Counted from the first letter of the stretch, positions 1 to 9,311 are shown. The stretch is 64,000 bases of DNA from Streptomyces sp. NBC_00433 (GCA_036015235.1 CP107926.1:806001-870000); one strand, 5' to 3'. Notes: generated by a model from the letters alone, not told the origin. Program-made: numbers and translations.

Positions 1-17
1 CGACGTGCGGGAACGGC

Positions 18-52
18 CGGTCGGGCGGGTCCACGGGGGACCCGCCCGACCG
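18..52 (-). terminator. Stem-loop terminator after the GH55 gene
   Basis: A perfect 15-bp GC-rich inverted repeat (18-32 with 38-52, 5-nt loop) lies just past the stop of the minus-strand glucanase gene. There is no clear T-run, which is usual for Streptomyces terminators. Confidence 0.6.
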
Positions 53-81
53 TCGGACTCGGACTCGGCGTGGTTCGGCGG

Positions 82-1908
82 TCAGACCGTCGCGACGCCG
101 TTCGTGTACTTCTTCATGTTGTAGACAGCGAAGCCGTTCTGGACGGGGTCGCCACTCCTGTTGATGCAGTGGAGCATGCCGCCGCCGCCCGCGCCGTTGA
201 GGCAGACCGTCATCAGGTCGGTGAAGACGACGCCCGGGGTGTCGGGCACCTCGTAGGTGCGGTCGGTGTAGATGTCGGCGTTGAGGTTGAAGAAGCAGTA
301 GCTGCCCAGGCCCCACGCCAGGTGGTTCCGCACGTGGTCGCCGACCTTGTAGGACGCGTAGCCGTTGGTGGTGCCGTGCACCCAGGAGGACTGGGTGGGG
401 ACGTCGTACGGGTTCTCGTTCTGGAAGAAGTACGTCCGGCCGTGGTCGCCGTTCCAGATGACCTCGTACTTCTGGTAGTGCTCCACGAACAGGCCGTAGG
501 TCGTGACGTGGTCGCCGTTCACCAGGATGCCGGTGTCGGCCGGGTTGACCGCCCAGCCCACGGTGCCGTCGAGGCCGTGGTCCGCGCGCCACAGCCACAG
601 GTGGTCGCAGATGACGTCGTTGCTGTCGATCTGCACGCTGATGCCCGCGCCGCCGGCGATGGCGCCGCCGATCCGGGCGAAGACGTCGTAGAGCACGGTG
701 GGGTCGCCGTCGTGGCGGCGGCGGCTGCTGCCGTCGCCGACCCGGAGCAGGACCGGGGTGTGCGCGGAGGCGGCCTCGACCAGCACGCCGGCGACGCTGA
801 CACCGCTGACGTCGGCGACGTCGATCAGGGTGTTGCCGTGCGTGGAGCGCAGCGTCGTGTAGCCCAGGCCCAGCACGACGGTGTTGGCGCGGGTGACCCG
901 GATCGTCGAGGACAGGTTGTAGATGCCGGGCGTGAAGAGCAGGTGCCGGCCCCGGGCCAGCGCCCGGTTGATCTCGGTGGCCGAGTCGCCGGGCTTGGCC
1001 ACGAAGAACTCCGACAGCGGGATGCTGTGTCCCGCGGCCCGCCCGCGGGCCCAGGTGGTGCCGGTGCTGTTGGTGCGCAGCGAGGGCACGAAGACCTGGT
1101 AGGAGCCGTGCCGGTCCACCGTCAGGAAGGGCTTCTCGCGGACGACCGGGGTACGGTCGACGGTCGTCATGGGGGGCGTGGGGAAGGACTGGGCGGGGGC
1201 GCCCTGCACGCCGACGAAGACCATGTTCCAGTTGGAGCCGACCCAGCTGCCGATGGTGTCGTTGCGCGACAGCCACTGCTGCTGCGAGCCCGACTGCACC
1301 TGGCCGTCCACCACGCTGTCGGCCAGGTAACCGCCGCTGGACCACCCGTTTCCGGGCGGGCTCGGCATCAGGTTGATGTCGCCCTTGATGTGGACCCTGC
1401 GCATCGGCCCGGCCTGCGCGACGGCCCAGCGGTTCAGGCCGTCCGGGGGCGCGATGCTCAGGTTCTCCGCGGCCCGCCAGAAGTCCTGTGTGCCGTTGCC
1501 GTCGAACCACTGGGCGTCGACCGTGACATGACCGTTGATCAGCACGTCGTCGGGGCTGTCGCCGAGCCCGAGCACATGGGTGTAGAAGCCGACGTTGATG
1601 TCGACGTTGTACGTACCCGGCATGAAGGCCAGCGCGTACCGCTCGTCGCCGAACTGGTTGGACTCCTGGACGGCGAAGACGGCGTCGACCTTCGCCTGGA
1701 TCGCCGCGTCGCCCATGGAGGGGTCGAAGACCAGGACGTTCGCCCCGAGGTCGGGGCCCCGGTGCGGGTCGTGCGAGTGGTGCCGGTCGTGCGAGGAGTG
1801 CGAGGACGACGCGGCGGCCGACCCGGCGGCGATACCGCCGGCCAGCGGCACCGCGGCGGCGACGGCCGCCCCGCGCAGTACGGAACGGCGAGAGGGAATA
1901 ACGGACAC
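82..1908 (-). CDS. Secreted GH55-type exo-beta-1,3-glucanase
   Basis: This 608-aa protein most resembles the GH55 laminarinases of Streptomyces, which fold as two right-handed beta-helices and cleave beta-1,3-glucan. Residues 7-30 form a Tat signal (SRRSVLRG followed by an Ala-rich stretch), so it should be exported folded. A His/Ser/Asp-rich linker (about 35-52) follows. The body has the beta-helix style of the family, with two pectate-lyase-like halves (GTYNVDINVGFYTHVLGLG and later PGIYNLSSTIRVTRANTVVLG). The stretch FFQNENPYDVP near residue 480 is a candidate for the catalytic-acid region. The GTG start has AGGGAG 6 nt upstream. Such genes are often annotated as adenylyl cyclase; nothing here supports cyclase activity. 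The family assignment rests on overall resemblance, not on alignment. Confidence 0.75.
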   Translation of the reverse strand: MSVIPSRRSVLRGAAVAAAVPLAGGIAAGSAAASSSHSSHDRHHSHDPHRGPDLGANVLVFDPSMGDAAIQAKVDAVFAVQESNQFGDERYALAFMPGTYNVDINVGFYTHVLGLGDSPDDVLINGHVTVDAQWFDGNGTQDFWRAAENLSIAPPDGLNRWAVAQAGPMRRVHIKGDINLMPSPPGNGWSSGGYLADSVVDGQVQSGSQQQWLSRNDTIGSWVGSNWNMVFVGVQGAPAQSFPTPPMTTVDRTPVVREKPFLTVDRHGSYQVFVPSLRTNSTGTTWARGRAAGHSIPLSEFFVAKPGDSATEINRALARGRHLLFTPGIYNLSSTIRVTRANTVVLGLGYTTLRSTHGNTLIDVADVSGVSVAGVLVEAASAHTPVLLRVGDGSSRRRHDGDPTVLYDVFARIGGAIAGGAGISVQIDSNDVICDHLWLWRADHGLDGTVGWAVNPADTGILVNGDHVTTYGLFVEHYQKYEVIWNGDHGRTYFFQNENPYDVPTQSSWVHGTTNGYASYKVGDHVRNHLAWGLGSYCFFNLNADIYTDRTYEVPDTPGVVFTDLMTVCLNGAGGGGMLHCINRSGDPVQNGFAVYNMKKYTNGVATV

Positions 1909-2287
1909 GGCTCTCCCTGGAGTGGTGGATTGGGGAGGTGGTCACGGTTGGTCCTGAACCGCGAGAGAGCGCTCTCAGGGACGAAGTGAAGCATCAGGGC
2001 TATGCAGCGTCAATAAAGAAGTAGTCATCAACCGTCCAGAAGATGAACGCAATCGGCCGCCGCGATCGACACCACTGGGGCGCGTGTGGCCACTGCGGAC
2101 CTGGCCGTCCGTCGCCGGGCGACGCGCCCGCGAAGACGCGGTGGTCACGGGCCCGGCGGCCGCGATCGGGCCGGAGCCCGTGGCGGGAGGTCGTCGCCTT
2201 TCGTTCAGACATCGTTCAACCGCTCGACCGCGCACGGGATTTGGGCGGTCCCTAGGGTCCCTGGGAGGCGTGTGGAAGAAGGGACTC
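1909..2287. promoter_or_regulatory. Divergent regulatory region between GH55 and the ABC exporter
   Basis: This 379-bp gap lies between head-to-head genes and should hold both promoters. It contains the palindrome listed separately and a locally AT-richer patch near 2005-2045. No convincing -35/-10 pair or additional gene was found. Confidence 0.5.
1965..1976. promoter_or_regulatory. LacI-family-like operator palindrome
   Basis: The perfect 12-bp palindrome GAGAGCGCTCTC sits about 57 bp upstream of the GH55 start. The central GAGCGCTC core matches the operator style of actinobacterial LacI-family sugar regulators such as CebR. Repression of the glucanase in the absence of an oligosaccharide inducer is inferred. 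No LacI-family gene is in this window. Confidence 0.5.
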
Positions 2288-3232
2288 ATGGAAACTCCCC
2301 CCGCAGTGCGGGCTCGTGGGATCACCAAATGCTTTGATGAGGTCGTCGCGCTCGACGGCATCGACCTCGATGTGGCGCCGGGCCGGATCCACGGCCTGGT
2401 CGGGCCCAACGGCGCCGGCAAGACAACGCTGCTCGGCCTCCTGCTGGGCCTGGCCGCCGCCGACAGCGGCAGCCTCCGCGTCCTCGACACCCCGGCCGGG
2501 CGGGCGCTCGCCGCCCCCGAGGGCGTCGCCGGCTTCGTGGACGGGCCGGGGCTCTACCCCTCGCTCACCGCCCGGCAGAATCTCGCCGCGCTGGCCGCGC
2601 TCCGCGGCGGCCGCGGCGGGCGGACCACCGGGATCGACGACGTGCTCGACCAGGTCGGGCTCACCGACGTCGCCGACGACAAGGCCCGCGGCTTCTCCCT
2701 CGGCATGCGGCAGCGGCTCGGGCTGGCCGCGGCCCTGCTCGCCGAGCCCAGGCTGCTGGTGCTCGACGAGCCGTCCAACGGCCTCGACCCGGCGGGCAAG
2801 AAGCACGTGCACGGCGTCCTGACCCGCCTCGCGGCGGAGGGCACCGCCGTCGTGCTGTCCAGCCACCGGATGGACGACCTGGAAGCGCTGTGCTCCGAGG
2901 TCACCATCCTCGCCACCGGGCGGGTCGTCTTCTCCGGTCCGTTGAGTGAACTGGCGGCCGAGAACCGCGAGTTGGACTACCGGCTGCTCACCTCCGACCC
3001 GCGGGCCGCCGGCGCCCTCGCCGCGGACACGGACGGCGTCCGCGTCGTGGAGGGCGCCGGGGAGTGGCGCGGCGCCGAGGCGCTGGTCGTACGCGCCCTG
3101 GTGCCTGCCCTCGACGAACTGGTCGCGCGGCTGGTGCGTAAAGGCGTCGCGATCCGCGAACTGGCCCCCGTGGTATCGCCGTTGGAAGCGGCCTTTCTCG
3201 CCCTCACAGAACCGCAGGAGGCCGGCCGATGA
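2288..3232 (+). CDS. ABC exporter ATP-binding protein
   Basis: This 314-aa protein is an ATPase subunit of a two-component ABC-2 type exporter. It shows a Walker A (GPNGAGKTT, about residue 40), a signature region with FSLGMRQRLGLA in place of the usual LSGGQ, a Walker B (LLVLDEPSNGLDP) and an H-loop (SSHRMDD). The C-terminal 80 residues are the extra domain typical of antibiotic or bacitracin-type exporter ATPases. The ATG at 2288 with AAGGG upstream was preferred over starts up to 68 codons earlier, which lack family sequence. The stop overlaps the permease start by 4 nt (ATGA), so the two are translationally coupled. Substrate unknown. Confidence 0.85.
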   Translation: METPPAVRARGITKCFDEVVALDGIDLDVAPGRIHGLVGPNGAGKTTLLGLLLGLAAADSGSLRVLDTPAGRALAAPEGVAGFVDGPGLYPSLTARQNLAALAALRGGRGGRTTGIDDVLDQVGLTDVADDKARGFSLGMRQRLGLAAALLAEPRLLVLDEPSNGLDPAGKKHVHGVLTRLAAEGTAVVLSSHRMDDLEALCSEVTILATGRVVFSGPLSELAAENRELDYRLLTSDPRAAGALAADTDGVRVVEGAGEWRGAEALVVRALVPALDELVARLVRKGVAIRELAPVVSPLEAAFLALTEPQEAGR

Positions 3233-4599
3233 CCGTGACAGCGACCGCGCCGGCCGCCGGGAGAGACGTCGCGGGGGTCCGCCGCGTCTCGGTTGCCCGG
3301 GGCTACCGCTTCGAGCTGGTCAAGCTGGTGTCCCAGTGGCGTATCCGCCTGGTGGTCCTCGCCTGCTGGATCGCGCCCGCGCTCTTCGTCGCCGCGGTGA
3401 GCCGGCAGAGCACGCTGCCCTCCGACACCCTCTTCGGCCGCTGGATGCACGCCAGCGGGTGGGCCGGGTCGCTGGTGGTCCTCGGCTTCTCCGGCACCTG
3501 GGCGCTGCCCCTGCTGACCTCGCTGGTCGCGGGGGACGTCTTCGCCTCCGAGGACCGGCTCGGCACCTGGCGCCACCTGCTGGTGGCGGTCAGGTCGCCG
3601 CGGCGGATCTTCGCCGCGAAGGCGCTGGCCAGCCTCACCGTCATCCTGCTGCTCGTGGCCGGCCTGGCCTGCTCCAGCGCGGGCGGCGGGCTCCTCGCCG
3701 TCGGCGACCACCCGCTGGTCGGCCTCGACGGCCACCTGCTCGCGCCCTCCGACGCGGCGGGCAAGGTGCTGCTCGCCTGGGTCTGCGTGCTGGCCCCGAC
3801 GCTGGCGCTGGCCGCGATCGGGCTGCTCGGCTCCGTCGCGCTGGGGCGGTCCCCGATGGGCCTGCTGCTGCCCGCACTTGTCGCGCTGGCCATGCAGCTC
3901 GCCCAGATGCTGCCGCTGCCGGTGGCCCTACGCCTCGCGCTGCCCGGTTACGCCTTCATCTCCTGGAACGGGCTCTTCACCGACCCGGCGCAGCTGCGCC
4001 CGCTGATGACCGGCGTCGCGGTCGGCCTGGTGTGGGCGGTGGCCGCGACCGCACTGGCCTACGCGGTCTTCGTCCGCCGCGACTTCACCAACGCCTCCTA
4101 CGACGGCACCGGGCGGCGGGCGGTGACCCTCGGCGCACTGCCGCTGGCCGCCCTGCTCGGCGCCACCGTCGCGGGGGTCGCCGTCGCGACGCCCTCCACG
4201 GGCTCCGGCATCGAGCAGGACAAGGTCCAGCGCTCGGTCGCCGTCGCCTTCGCCCACCTTTACCGCATGCAGACCGGCGAGCTGAACCGACCCGCCGTCA
4301 CCGAGGCGCAGTTGCGGGTCACGGCGGCCTGCAACAAGGGCGGCGGACAGCGCACCGCCGAGGGCGCGGGCAACGACTGGCGCTGCGTCGTGTCCTGGCA
4401 CCTCCCCGGCGTCCAGGCGGTGGGTACGGCCATCTACCAGCTCGACATCACCTCTGACGGGCGATTCGTGGCCGACGGCGACGGACCGAAGGAAGTGAAC
4501 GGCTACTTCCTGGTACGGACCCCGATCGGGGACGCACCGAACCCGCTGTGGCAGTTCGACGGCAATGTCGAGCTGCTCCGCACCACCCCGAAGGGATAA
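3229..4599 (+). CDS. ABC-2 type exporter permease
   Basis: This 456-aa membrane protein partners the upstream ATPase. It has about six hydrophobic helices (for example residues 36-53, 80-103, 135-155, 185-205, 215-235 and 262-282). A seventh hydrophobic stretch near 307-325 leads into a C-terminal, probably extracytoplasmic, domain of about 130 residues with three Cys (in AACNKGG and WRCVVSW). That tail is unusual for ABC-2 permeases and could contact a secreted partner. The next gene, a secreted phosphoesterase, starts only 4 nt after this stop, so all three are probably one transcript. Confidence 0.75.
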   Translation: MTVTATAPAAGRDVAGVRRVSVARGYRFELVKLVSQWRIRLVVLACWIAPALFVAAVSRQSTLPSDTLFGRWMHASGWAGSLVVLGFSGTWALPLLTSLVAGDVFASEDRLGTWRHLLVAVRSPRRIFAAKALASLTVILLLVAGLACSSAGGGLLAVGDHPLVGLDGHLLAPSDAAGKVLLAWVCVLAPTLALAAIGLLGSVALGRSPMGLLLPALVALAMQLAQMLPLPVALRLALPGYAFISWNGLFTDPAQLRPLMTGVAVGLVWAVAATALAYAVFVRRDFTNASYDGTGRRAVTLGALPLAALLGATVAGVAVATPSTGSGIEQDKVQRSVAVAFAHLYRMQTGELNRPAVTEAQLRVTAACNKGGGQRTAEGAGNDWRCVVSWHLPGVQAVGTAIYQLDITSDGRFVADGDGPKEVNGYFLVRTPIGDAPNPLWQFDGNVELLRTTPKG

Positions 4600-4603
4600 T
4601 TTC

Positions 4604-7354
4604 ATGCAGGTAGTACGACAGCGCCGGACCGGAGAGAAGGCGCAGGTCAGCCTTCTCGGCCGGCGTGTCGGCCGCCGGAGCGCACTGGTGACGGCGTGCA
4701 TCACGGTCGCTCTCGGCGTCACGGGCACCGCTGTTGCCTCGACGCAGCAGTTCGGCACCCAGCACGTCGGCCAGGTCACCCCCAAGGGCCAGGTCGTCGC
4801 CGACGACCAGTACATCGATCCGTACGGCACCCGCACGGTCATCAACGACGGCAAGATCATGTCGTCCGCGGTCAGCCCGGACGGCGGCACACTGGCGGCC
4901 GCGGTCACCGACGGCGACGCGGCGCTCGTCCTGATGGACCTCAAGACCGGTGCGGTCAAGCAGAAGGTCGGCACCAACGCCGCGGACGGCCTGCGCATCC
5001 CGAGCGCCGCGGTCGGCCAGGAAGGCCCGTCGTACTCCCCCGACGGCAAGCAGTTGTGGCTGGGCCAGAGCAACGGCTACACCAGGTTCACGGTCAACGC
5101 GGACGGCACGCTGGCCGCCCCGGTGGCCGTCCCGATCCCGGCCGACGGTACGAAGCAGGCACTGGTGGGCGCGGCGGTCTTCTCCGCCGACGGCGCCACC
5201 GTCTACTCCGCGGTCAACGGCCAGAACCGGGTCGTCGCCATCGACGCGGCGACCGGGGCCGTCACGCACAGCTGGAACGTGGGCACCGCCCCGCGCGGCC
5301 TGGCCCTGGTGGGCAGCAAGCTCTACGTCAGCAACGAGGGCGGCCGGCCGGCCAAGGCCGGCGACACCACGATCAACTCCTACGGCACCGAGGTGCCGGC
5401 CAATCCGAAGACCGGTGCGTCGACCACGGGCACGGTCAGCGTCATCAACACCGCCGACACCGCCGCCGCCGTCGGCACCATCGACGTCGGTCTGCACCCG
5501 ACGGCGGTCTACGCCAAGAACGGCGCGGTCTTCGTCACCGACACCGCGGACAACAAGGTGTCGGTCATCTCCGCCGCCCGCGACAAGGTCGTGCAGACCA
5601 TCGCCACCCAGCCGTGGCCGGAGGCATCGGTCGGCTACGAGCCCAACGCGGTGACGCTCACCGACGACGGCCACCTGCTGGTGACCCTCGGCCGGGCCAA
5701 CGCGGTCGCGGTCTACGAATACTCCGGGGCGCAGCAGCCGGTCAGCTACGTCGGCCTGCTGCCGACGGACTACTTCCCGGCCGAGATCACCACGGTCGGC
5801 AAGCAGGTGGTGGTCTCCAACACCCGCGGTATCGACGCCCTGCGGCCCACCACCGCGGCCGGGCACGGCACCCACGACACCACCTCCAGCCTCACCCGCT
5901 TCACGCTGCCCGCCGACCGCGTCATCCGGGAGCAGACCGCGAAGGTCTTCCGGCAGAACGGCTGGGACCACGGCTCGGTCACCACCGCCAAGGGCCGCAA
6001 GGCCAAGGCCGTGCCGGTGCCGGCGCGGATCGGCGACCCCTCGACGATCAAGCACGTCTTCCTGCTCGTCAAGGAGAACCGGACCTACGACCAGCTCTTC
6101 GGCGACATGCCGCAGGGCGACGGCAACCCGGCGCTGACGCAGTTCGGCGCGAACGTCACGCCCAACCAGCACGCGCTGGCCGAGCAGTTCGGGCTGTACG
6201 ACAACTTCTACGACGTCGGCACGAACTCGGCCGAGGGCCACAACTGGCTGATGCAGTCCGACAACCCGGAATACACCGAGTCGTCGGCCGGTGAGTACAC
6301 GCGCAGTTACGACACCGAGAACGACGTGCTCGGCCACCAGAAGACCGGGTTCATCTGGACCGGCGCGCAGGCGGCGGGCAAGTCGGTGAAGGACTTCGGC
6401 GAATTCCAGTCGCTGGAGAGCAAGCCGGCCGGTGCGAACTGGCAGAACCTGTACTGCGACGCGAAGACCATGGACGCCACCGGCGCCCCCTCGGCGTACC
6501 CGATCTCGACGGGTTCGGCGATCCCCTCGCTCAACAGCGTCTCGGTGCCCGGTTTCCCGCTGTTCGACCTCGACGTCCCGGACACGTACAAGTACCAGGT
6601 CTGGAAGCAGGACTTCGAGAAGAGCGGCCCGGCGAACCTGAACATGTTCTGGTTCTCCAACGACCACACCGGGGGTCCGACCAGCCCGGCCGCCGCTGTC
6701 GCAGACAACGACCTCGCGGTCGGCAAGATGGTCGACGAGATCACGCACAGCAAGTACTGGAAGGACTCCGCGATCTTCGTGGTCGAGGACGACTCCCAGG
6801 CCGGCCTGGACCACATCGACGGCCACCGCGCCCCGGTGCAGGTCATCAGCCCCTACGCCCAGCACGGCACGGTCGACGACCACTACTACTCGCAGATCAC
6901 CATGGTCCGCACCATCGAGCAGATCCTCGGGATCCAGCCGATGAACCAGAAGGACAGCGCGGCCACCCCGATGTTCGGCGCCTTCACCAAGAAGCCGAAC
7001 TACACGCCGTTCACCGCGGTGCCCAACCGCACCTCGCTGACCGACGGCCTGGCCACCGCTCCGTCCTGCGGCCTGGACACCCCCGCGGCGCAGGACCCCA
7101 CCGCCGCCACGGTGCCGGCCACGACCGCGGTGCCCGCGGCCGAGCGGCAGGTGGCGGCGCAGTGGGACACCTGGAAGACCCACCAGCGGCTGACCGGCCC
7201 GAACGCGGTCCCGGACTACGCCAACCCCGAGCAGATGGACCGCTTCACCTGGTACCAGGCCCACAACTGGGCCAGTCCCTACCCCGGCGACAAGAAGATC
7301 CTCGCCCCGGACGACGTCCCCGGCGCCTACATCCCGTCGGCGGAGACCGACTGA
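4604..7354 (+). CDS. Secreted YVTN beta-propeller / phosphoesterase fusion
   Basis: This 916-aa protein has an N-terminal signal or anchor (twin Arg at 23-24, hydrophobic 27-46). A seven-bladed YncE/YVTN-like beta-propeller spans about 80-450 (blades such as GTVSVINTADTAAAVGTIDVG and NGAVFVTDTADNKVSVIS). A phosphoesterase domain of the PF04185 type follows (about 480-800), recognised by HVFLLVKENRTYDQLFGDMP, the metal-site Glu-Asn pair of phospholipase C-like enzymes, and later VEDDSQAGLDHIDGHRAP. It is made directly after an ABC exporter (4-nt gap, AAGGGA ribosome site), suggesting work at the cell surface. It may release phosphate from organic phosphoesters; the substrate is not evident. 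Start chosen for the ribosome site rather than an in-frame start 13 codons earlier. Confidence 0.75.
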   Translation: MQVVRQRRTGEKAQVSLLGRRVGRRSALVTACITVALGVTGTAVASTQQFGTQHVGQVTPKGQVVADDQYIDPYGTRTVINDGKIMSSAVSPDGGTLAAAVTDGDAALVLMDLKTGAVKQKVGTNAADGLRIPSAAVGQEGPSYSPDGKQLWLGQSNGYTRFTVNADGTLAAPVAVPIPADGTKQALVGAAVFSADGATVYSAVNGQNRVVAIDAATGAVTHSWNVGTAPRGLALVGSKLYVSNEGGRPAKAGDTTINSYGTEVPANPKTGASTTGTVSVINTADTAAAVGTIDVGLHPTAVYAKNGAVFVTDTADNKVSVISAARDKVVQTIATQPWPEASVGYEPNAVTLTDDGHLLVTLGRANAVAVYEYSGAQQPVSYVGLLPTDYFPAEITTVGKQVVVSNTRGIDALRPTTAAGHGTHDTTSSLTRFTLPADRVIREQTAKVFRQNGWDHGSVTTAKGRKAKAVPVPARIGDPSTIKHVFLLVKENRTYDQLFGDMPQGDGNPALTQFGANVTPNQHALAEQFGLYDNFYDVGTNSAEGHNWLMQSDNPEYTESSAGEYTRSYDTENDVLGHQKTGFIWTGAQAAGKSVKDFGEFQSLESKPAGANWQNLYCDAKTMDATGAPSAYPISTGSAIPSLNSVSVPGFPLFDLDVPDTYKYQVWKQDFEKSGPANLNMFWFSNDHTGGPTSPAAAVADNDLAVGKMVDEITHSKYWKDSAIFVVEDDSQAGLDHIDGHRAPVQVISPYAQHGTVDDHYYSQITMVRTIEQILGIQPMNQKDSAATPMFGAFTKKPNYTPFTAVPNRTSLTDGLATAPSCGLDTPAAQDPTAATVPATTAVPAAERQVAAQWDTWKTHQRLTGPNAVPDYANPEQMDRFTWYQAHNWASPYPGDKKILAPDDVPGAYIPSAETD

Positions 7355-7368
7355 TCCGGCACTGACGT

Positions 7369-7411
7369 GCGAGGAGGGGCCCCTGGCAGCCGGCCGGGGG
7401 CCCCTCCTCGC
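7369..7411. terminator. Bidirectional stem-loop terminator
   Basis: A perfect 15-bp inverted repeat (7369-7383 with 7397-7411, 13-nt loop) lies between the convergent phosphoesterase and DoxX genes and could stop transcription from both sides. Confidence 0.75.
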
Positions 7412-7424
7412 ATGTGCGGTGCGG

Positions 7425-7967
7425 CTACTCGGCTGCCGCCTGGGGGCCGGGCTCCCCGGCGGCCACGAGCGTGGCCGTGCGGCGGTTGAGCACGACGGTG
7501 GCGGCGGCGGCGCTGACCGCGAAGGCCAGCAGGACCGTGCCCGGACTGTTCAGCCGGTGGCCGGTGAGCCGGTCGAGCGAGTAGCAGCCGGGTCCCGCCA
7601 GGCCGAGGCCCGCCGCGACGAAGCCGAGGAAGGCCGGGTATTCGAAGCCGCCCTGGCTCGCGAAGAACCCCGCGGGGGCGTGCACGGCCACCGCGCCGGC
7701 CATGGCGCCGGCCGCTGCCGCGCCCGCCACCGGAGTGGCGAGCCCCAGCGCCAGCAGCGCGCCGCCGCCCGCCTCGCCGAGGCCGGCCGCGATGGCGCTC
7801 TCCCGCCCGGGGAGGAAGCCCATGCTCTCCATGGCCGCGGCCGTGCCGTCGATACCGCCCCCGCCGAACCAGCCGAGGAGCTTCTGCGAACCGTGCGCGA
7901 GCAGCACCCCGCCGGCCCCCAGACGCAGGGCGAGCAGGCCGAGGTCCTTGCGATGGCTGAAGGGCAT
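7425..7967 (-). CDS. DoxX family membrane protein
   Basis: This 180-aa protein has four predicted membrane helices and the DoxX hallmark near its start (LALRLGAGGVLLAHGSQKLLGWFGGGG). Members are small integral membrane proteins. A mycobacterial relative takes part in a membrane oxidoreductase complex for thiol redox balance, while many others have no known role. GGAAGG lies about 9 nt before the ATG. The gene stands alone between a shared terminator and a long untranslated gap, so context gives no functional hint. Confidence 0.75.
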   Translation of the reverse strand: MPFSHRKDLGLLALRLGAGGVLLAHGSQKLLGWFGGGGIDGTAAAMESMGFLPGRESAIAAGLGEAGGGALLALGLATPVAGAAAAGAMAGAVAVHAPAGFFASQGGFEYPAFLGFVAAGLGLAGPGCYSLDRLTGHRLNSPGTVLLAFAVSAAAATVVLNRRTATLVAAGEPGPQAAAE

Positions 7968-8348
7968 GGGGCCAGACCTTCCACAGACGGAGCCAGTACG
8001 ATCCGCTGCCCATCCTGCCCCGCGGGACGTGCGCCCGCACGCGCTCGCGGCACCGGGGGGAACCCTCGCACACGCCCTGCGGGCGGCCGGCAGGAGGTAC
8101 GCGGGGTTCGCGTACGCGCCGGCGCCCCGCAGGGTGACCGCGTCTCGCGCGCCGGCCGTGGGCCCAGTGGGTCACGCCGCCGTGAGGCTCGCGTCCGCGC
8201 GGGCGCACCCGTCCCGGGGGCGTATCGCCGCGCGGCAACCACCGGTCCCGGTCGCCTCGCCGGAGGCGGGCGTACGCCTCACCGCCGCCGCGGACGGCCC
8301 CGCCGTGGCCACCGCGCCGGAGGCGGGTGGCGTCGTAGAGTGGGGGCT
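7968..8348. other. Intergenic stretch without a recognisable gene
   Basis: These 381 bp separate divergent DoxX and MpaB-type genes. Open frames here have no protein-like composition. A perfect 7-bp inverted repeat (8097-8103 with 8109-8115) and a -10 box at the far right are the only structures I can point to. Confidence 0.4.
8336..8348 (+). promoter_or_regulatory. -10 box for a leaderless transcript
   Basis: TAGAGT at 8336-8341 fits the actinobacterial -10 consensus TANNNT. It ends exactly 7 nt before the GTG of the next gene, so transcription would begin at or next to the start codon. No clear -35 is visible. Confidence 0.5.
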
Positions 8349-9284
8349 GTGGTGGGCTACCCGGAGATACCCGGACTCGGCGCGATAAGGCGCCGGGTGG
8401 GGGCTGAGCTGTTCGCGCGGGTGGCCGGGCCGGACGGGGATGCCAGGCGGGAGCGGATTCACGGGTCCGCCGGTGAGCGGTGGTTCGGGGCCGAGCGGCC
8501 GATACGGGCGGTGCACGGCGACGCCTCGATGTTCGTCGGGGGCCTGCGCGCGCTGCTGCTCCAGTCGCTGCACCCGCTGGCGATGGCGGCCGTCGCCGCG
8601 CACTCCGGCTACCGGGGCGACCCCTGGGGCCGGCTGCAGCGGACCAGCACCTTCCTCGCCGTGACGACCTTCGGGACCGCGCGGGACGCGGAGGAGGCCG
8701 TCGCGCACGTGCGGGACATCCACGCCCGGGTCTCCGGCACCACCCCGGACGGCGAGCCCTACCGGGCATCGGACCCGCACCTGCTCGGCTGGGTGCACGC
8801 CGCCGAGGTGGACAGCTTCCTGCGGGCGCACCGGCGCTACGGGGCCCGGCCGCTGGACGACGACGGATATGACGCGTACGTCGCCGACACCGCCCGGGTG
8901 GCCCGTGCGCTGGGAGTCCAGGACCCGCCCCTCGACCAGGCGGAACTGGCCGCGCAGCTCGACGCCTACCGCCCCGAGCTGCGCGCCACCCCGCAGGCCA
9001 GGGACGCCGCCCGCTTCATGCTGCTCAGCCCTCCGCTGCCGTGGGCGGCCCGCCCGCCCTACGCGGTGCTGGCCGCCAACGCGGTCGCCCTGCTCCCGCT
9101 GTGGGCCCGGGTGCCGCTGGGGGTGCCCTATCTGCCGGTGATCGAGGAGACCGGGGTACGGCTGGCGGGCCGGGGCCTGACCCGGGCGATCCGCTGGGCG
9201 ATGGCACCGCCGCCGGGCGTGGCCGCGTCGCCGCCAGGACCGGACGAGAGTCAGGACATTTCGGGCACGCCGAAGTTATCCTGA
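8349..9284 (+). CDS. MpaB-type (DUF2236) heme oxygenase family protein
   Basis: This 311-aa protein belongs to the DUF2236 family, related to the fungal oxygenase MpaB and the latex-clearing rubber oxygenase Lcp. Typical blocks are AGERWFGAERPIRAVHGDASMF near the N-terminus, LLQSLHPLAMAAV, RLQRTSTFLAVTTFGT and the His-rich HLLGWVHAAEVDSF, which includes likely heme-ligand or catalytic residues. The substrate is unknown. Two tandem GTG codons (8349 and 8352) begin the protein. 8349 is preferred because the -10 box places the transcript start there, although a run of Gs could also act as a weak ribosome site for 8352. Confidence 0.7.
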   Translation: MVGYPEIPGLGAIRRRVGAELFARVAGPDGDARRERIHGSAGERWFGAERPIRAVHGDASMFVGGLRALLLQSLHPLAMAAVAAHSGYRGDPWGRLQRTSTFLAVTTFGTARDAEEAVAHVRDIHARVSGTTPDGEPYRASDPHLLGWVHAAEVDSFLRAHRRYGARPLDDDGYDAYVADTARVARALGVQDPPLDQAELAAQLDAYRPELRATPQARDAARFMLLSPPLPWAARPPYAVLAANAVALLPLWARVPLGVPYLPVIEETGVRLAGRGLTRAIRWAMAPPPGVAASPPGPDESQDISGTPKLS

Positions 9285-9311
9285 GGAGCATGCGGACGAG
9301 GTGGTCGTCCC

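Noticed and set aside
82..1908. Adenylyl cyclase identity for the first gene
   Set aside because: Database entries sometimes carry this name, but the sequence is a secreted beta-helix glycosidase with no cyclase motifs.
70..1989. 639-aa plus-strand open frame opposite the GH55 gene
   Set aside because: It is the antisense shadow of a gene with clear Tat signal and family motifs; its composition is Val/Asp/Arg-biased low complexity typical of GC-rich antisense frames.
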